Of a stretch of 7,202 nt of DNA, positions 6,722-7,202 are shown piece by piece. Every line of letters begins with the position of its first letter. Position 1 is the stretch's first letter. Source of the DNA: an uncultured Eubacteriaceae bacterium. GTDB lineage: Bacteria; Bacillota; Clostridia; Lachnospirales; CAG-274. Location: contig CANOGI010000112.1 of the NCBI GenBank assembly GCA_947565475.1, positions 1 through 7,202 on the forward strand, given 5' to 3'. Position numbers and translations under genes: made by a program. The notes under the pieces are model-generated. The model worked only from the letters and a program-made list of their open reading frames with translations, was not told where the DNA came from and made no database searches.

Positions 6722-6768
6722 GTGATTTTCTTTATTTTGAATGTGATTGCTGTAAAATTGACTATACT
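6722..6768 (+). promoter_or_regulatory. Possible activator-dependent promoter of the esterase gene
   Basis: TATACT at 6763-6768 is a fair -10 box 36 bases before the ATG. The -35 region (about 6740-6745) has no good match, but GTGATT occurs at 6722-6727 and 6743-6748, exactly 21 bases (two turns) apart, with the nearer copy over the -35 region. That layout suits an activator such as an AraC-type regulator. Another TATACT is at 6703-6708. The rest of 6499-6804 holds only the terminator and the cre-like box. Confidence 0.33.
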
Positions 6769-6804
6769 ATGAAAAAGTTAGAAAAATAAGAGATGAGGGA
6801 ATTT

Positions 6805-7202
6805 ATGAACAGAATAGTTGTTGATATTAATGGAGGCGGAGATTTTTTTACTGTCGGAGAGGCTGTTTTATCAATTAAAAATGGCGACGATACGGAAATA
6901 TTTATAAAAAAGGGCACGTATAAAGAAAAAATAGTTATAGACAAACCTAATTTAAGATTTATCGGCGAGGACTGTAAAGACACTATTCTCACTTATGACG
7001 ATGGAGCGAACTATATTGATACTGAAACGGGAGAGCCTATGGGCACTTTTAAAACGGCTTCGTTTCATATTTTGAGAAGCGGTGAGAATTTTTCGGCTCG
7101 TGATATTACTTTTGTAAATTCCGCAGGCATGGGCGATGTTGTTGGGCAAGCGGTGGCTGTTTACGTGGATTGTGACAGAGCCTCATTTAAGAACTGCTCA
7201 TT
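6805..7202 (+). CDS. Pectinesterase (CE8), cytoplasmic type, 3' end outside window
   Basis: This is the N-terminal 132 residues of a pectin methylesterase, which cleaves methyl esters from galacturonate chains to release methanol. GAGGG (6795-6799) sits 5 bases before the ATG. Family marks in order: a first beta-helix turn opening at once after the start (IVVDINGGGDF), GTYKE at 37-41, GTFKTASF at 80-87, and NSAG (105-108) with GQAVA at 114-118. Q115 matches the first active-site glutamine of plant enzymes. The catalytic aspartates and arginine would lie beyond the window edge. There is no signal peptide or lipobox, so it should act in the cytoplasm on imported oligosaccharides, unlike the secreted plant-pathogen enzymes. 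It follows the transporter operon but is separated by a terminator. Full family length is about 300 residues, so more than half is missing here. Confidence 0.85.
   Translation, partial: MNRIVVDINGGGDFFTVGEAVLSIKNGDDTEIFIKKGTYKEKIVIDKPNLRFIGEDCKDTILTYDDGANYIDTETGEPMGTFKTASFHILRSGENFSARDITFVNSAGMGDVVGQAVAVYVDCDRASFKNCS

Noticed and set aside
6762..7149. Two - strand open frames over the esterase gene (6762-6992 and 6952-7149)
   Set aside because: They are antisense to a clear pectinesterase frame with an ordered set of family motifs and a good ribosome site.
1..7202. CRISPR arrays, tRNA or rRNA genes, insertion sequences
   Set aside because: I saw no regularly spaced repeat units, tRNA-like fold, rRNA stretch, transposase or paired terminal repeats.

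Overview
The window looks like a stretch of chromosome from an AT-rich, low-GC Bacillota bacterium, most likely a Clostridia-type plant-fibre degrader. The signs are strong AGGAGG-like ribosome sites, very AT-rich gaps, a Gram-positive lipoprotein signal on the binding protein, and a carbohydrate ABC operon of the LplA/LplB/YtcP type with no ATPase gene. All genes seen lie on the + strand. I could not run searches, so family assignments rest on motifs and remembered family sequences.

Layout: (1) 1-2095, a 5'-truncated gene for an aconitase-superfamily hydratase of the YbhJ type. (2) 2096-2846, a 751-base gap. Its first half holds a dense run of hairpins (about 2211-2430), a candidate structured RNA with its own possible promoter and terminator. 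Its second half holds a good extended -10 promoter, two related palindromes around it, a tandem direct repeat, a second possible promoter and several nested inverted repeats leading to the operon's ribosome site. (3) 2847-6498, a three-gene transporter operon: a solute-binding lipoprotein with an EF-hand-like loop, then two permeases. (4) 6499-6804, a gap with a strong intrinsic terminator, a weak catabolite-repression-like box and a possible activator-dependent promoter. (5) 6805 to the end, the first 132 residues of a pectin methylesterase without a signal peptide.

How they may work together: the lipoprotein would capture a sugar or oligosaccharide outside the cell, the two permeases would import it using an ATPase encoded elsewhere, and the esterase would remove methyl groups from imported pectin fragments in the cytoplasm. 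The hydratase may process an acid further down that pathway, but this is inference from neighbourhood only. The most novel-looking item is the candidate RNA between the hydratase and the transporter. The protein genes belong to known families.
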